Below are positions 62,776 to 64,000 of a stretch of DNA of 64,000 bases, piece after piece. Below the pieces are notes generated by a model. It was not told where the DNA came from. It ran no database searches and saw only the letters and a program-made list of their open reading frames with translations. Numbering within the stretch: position 1 is the first letter of the stretch; each line of letters begins with the position of its first letter. The translations under genes and the position numbers were made by a program. The stretch covers positions 46,656,628 to 46,720,627 of the forward strand of contig OW028576.1 of NCBI GenBank assembly GCA_932294295.1, given 5' to 3'. Source of the stretch: Alitta virens (Eukaryota; Annelida; Polychaeta; Phyllodocida; Nereididae).

Positions 62776-62862
62776 AATCCAAATCCAGTTCTGGTCAAGT
62801 ACTTATCAAATTCAGATCAAGCATTTGCATAATCCAGATCAAGTACTTAACAAATTGGCAGA
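62776..62862. repeat. Short tandem repeat, about 28-bp unit
   Basis: Three units of 'aatccagatcaagtacttaacaaatt' type (variants 'aatccagttctggtcaagtacttatcaaatt' in parts and 'cagatcaagcatttgcat'), directly after the SINE. Confidence 0.65.
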
Positions 62863-62929
62863 CTATATGATTGACTAGCAGGTCAGCTTTGCTTGGTTTA
62901 CACAGCATATGCTACTACATATCAGTGCA

Positions 62930-63559
62930 TATACTATCACAATAGGTCATTGTTACGTAATAGGGACCCCCCCTAAACTCATAATATCAGCCGTCTCTGG
63001 ACTCCAGTGGGCCCTCCAAATAGCCCGGGGGCACTATAATTAAAAAACGATTAAGACCCTTTGATCTTAAGATATCACCGACAAGGGCCTGTATATGGGC
63101 TGTAAGCCCCCAGGGCACTATAATTAAAGGTCATTATTCAATCAATTCTGACAGCTACTCTGTATGGGGGGTAATTAAGTGAATATAACTGATAACCAAC
63201 CCATATAGCACCTACAGGACAGTGTATGAACAATAGTCTATTGTATTCCTGTCCTTAATGGTCAGACACTGGTTAGGACAATACTCCATTGTCATAGAGA
63301 ATTGATGAACCGTTCAGCTACAAGTCTGAACATGTTCAAGGCTCAAGTCCTTCATGCTTCAGTAAATCAGGCCTAACCCTCCACCAGGGGTAGCTCCTTC
63401 ATGCATCAGTAGTACAGCGCTGTTACGCCTACACAAGATCCCAATTAGTACGTCACTACTACCTATACTTCCGAAGTAGAAGGACCTCGAACATTTCTGA
63501 CATCTCTAAGGTCTCTCGTATCGACACACCTACTCGTACACGCACACGCATCCGCTAAC
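62930..63559 (+). promoter_or_regulatory. GC-richer upstream region with repeated TATA-like blocks
   Basis: Two copies of 'gggcactataattaaa' occur at about 63028-63044 and 63113-63128, 85 bases apart, each after a run of G or C and containing the TATA-like TATAATTAAA. Further on, 'tccttcatgc.tcagta' occurs at about 63348 and 63395. The composition and oligonucleotide style change sharply from the AT-rich host DNA to the left. These may be promoter elements of the following ORF. The last in-frame stop before that ORF is TAG at 63446-63448. Confidence 0.4.
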
Positions 63560-64000
63560 ATGACTTCAGCTCAGCTTAAACCTTCAAGCAATTCTCAAGT
63601 CGTGAACATGACCTGTATCCTGGGAGAGAGGACCAAGGTCATCGCTCATCCTGGAGATAAATGGAAGGCCGGTTACTTCACTTTCTCACGGTTGGCCACC
63701 TCCAGGAACTCTTGGCGTAGTACACATCTCTCCAAGAGGGCCTTTGAGAAATTCTGCGAAAACATCGAGAACATCCATGAAGCCATCAAGAACCATGCCG
63801 TATATCAACTAATGCTTAACAAGAAACAGCACATACTTATCAGTCATTTTAAGAGGGAAGGACAGGAAACCCTCTATTATGTCAGCATTCTACATCCTAC
63901 TACAGAACACGAGAACCTGACCAACGACACCGAGATAAACCATGCCAAAACCATCAACTTATCAGTTTCCGAGTTTGAAAAACTAAAGATCAACGTGGCA
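63560..64000 (+). CDS. Unrecognised ORF, possibly two PC4-like ssDNA-binding modules; runs off the window
   Basis: From ATG 63560 (first in-frame ATG, A at -3) the frame stays open for 147 codons to the window end. There is no intron signal and codon third positions are noticeably rich in C. Residues about 20-75 read 'GERTKVIAHPGDKWKAGYFT...HLSKRAFEKF...IENIHEAIK' in outline, and residues about 85-145 read 'KQHILISHFKREGQ..YYVSI...INLSVSEFEKLK'. Both have the order strand-strand, 'sLs..eFekl', helix, as in the PC4/p15 (SUB1) ssDNA-binding fold. That assignment is inference from pattern, not a confirmed homology. Unspliced coding sequence with foreign composition suggests a mobile or virus-like DNA element rather than a host gene. 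The 3' part is not visible. Confidence 0.45.
   Translation, partial: MTSAQLKPSSNSQVVNMTCILGERTKVIAHPGDKWKAGYFTFSRLATSRNSWRSTHLSKRAFEKFCENIENIHEAIKNHAVYQLMLNKKQHILISHFKREGQETLYYVSILHPTTEHENLTNDTEINHAKTINLSVSEFEKLKINVA

Overview
The window is animal nuclear DNA. It is AT-rich, its genes are split into short exons with clean GT/AG borders and kilobase introns, and the introns are full of SINE, LINE, Tc1/mariner and microsatellite sequence. The gene content (WSC domains, an LDL-receptor-type YWTD propeller, a CUB-like plus SUEL-lectin-like receptor) suggests a marine invertebrate. I cannot name the species. There are no operons, CRISPR arrays or rRNA genes.

Layout. (1) 5.4-12.6 kb, minus strand: 5' part of a secreted YWTD beta-propeller gene whose 3' end was not found. 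Its promoter and signal-peptide exon lie in a block present three times (11.36-13.37, 13.37-15.04 and 16.76-19.09 kb), giving three similar first exons in front of one gene body. (2) 20-27 kb: satellites, SINE pieces, an unidentified inverted-repeat region and mostly empty DNA. (3) 27.8-36.6 kb, plus strand: a seven-exon gene (signal peptide, two WSC domains, EGF-like, C-terminal domain) with two in-frame stops, so a pseudogene. A complete Tc1-like element sits in its intron 1. (4) 38.5-46.3 kb, minus strand: a nine-exon single-pass receptor with a SUEL-like domain, a CUB-like domain, one membrane helix and a tyrosine-rich tail. (5) 48.7 kb, plus strand: a candidate promoter and first exon with E2F-like and YY1-like sites. 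(6) 50.5-54.05 kb: a Tc1/mariner element with an open DD37E transposase next to a LINE 3' half. (7) 54.3-62.0 kb, minus strand: an intact inverted paralogue of gene 3, with four internal exons of identical length. (8) 62.9-64.0 kb: a compositionally different stretch with repeated TATA-like blocks leading into an ORF that runs off the window. Its product resembles two PC4-like ssDNA-binding modules and may be the edge of a mobile or virus-like element.

The three gene families each start with a short signal-peptide exon ending in phase 1, so most products are secreted or cell-surface glycan- or protein-binding molecules. The inverted WSC pair flanks the receptor gene, and the cluster looks like a fast-turnover surface or secreted recognition locus. 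That last point is inference.
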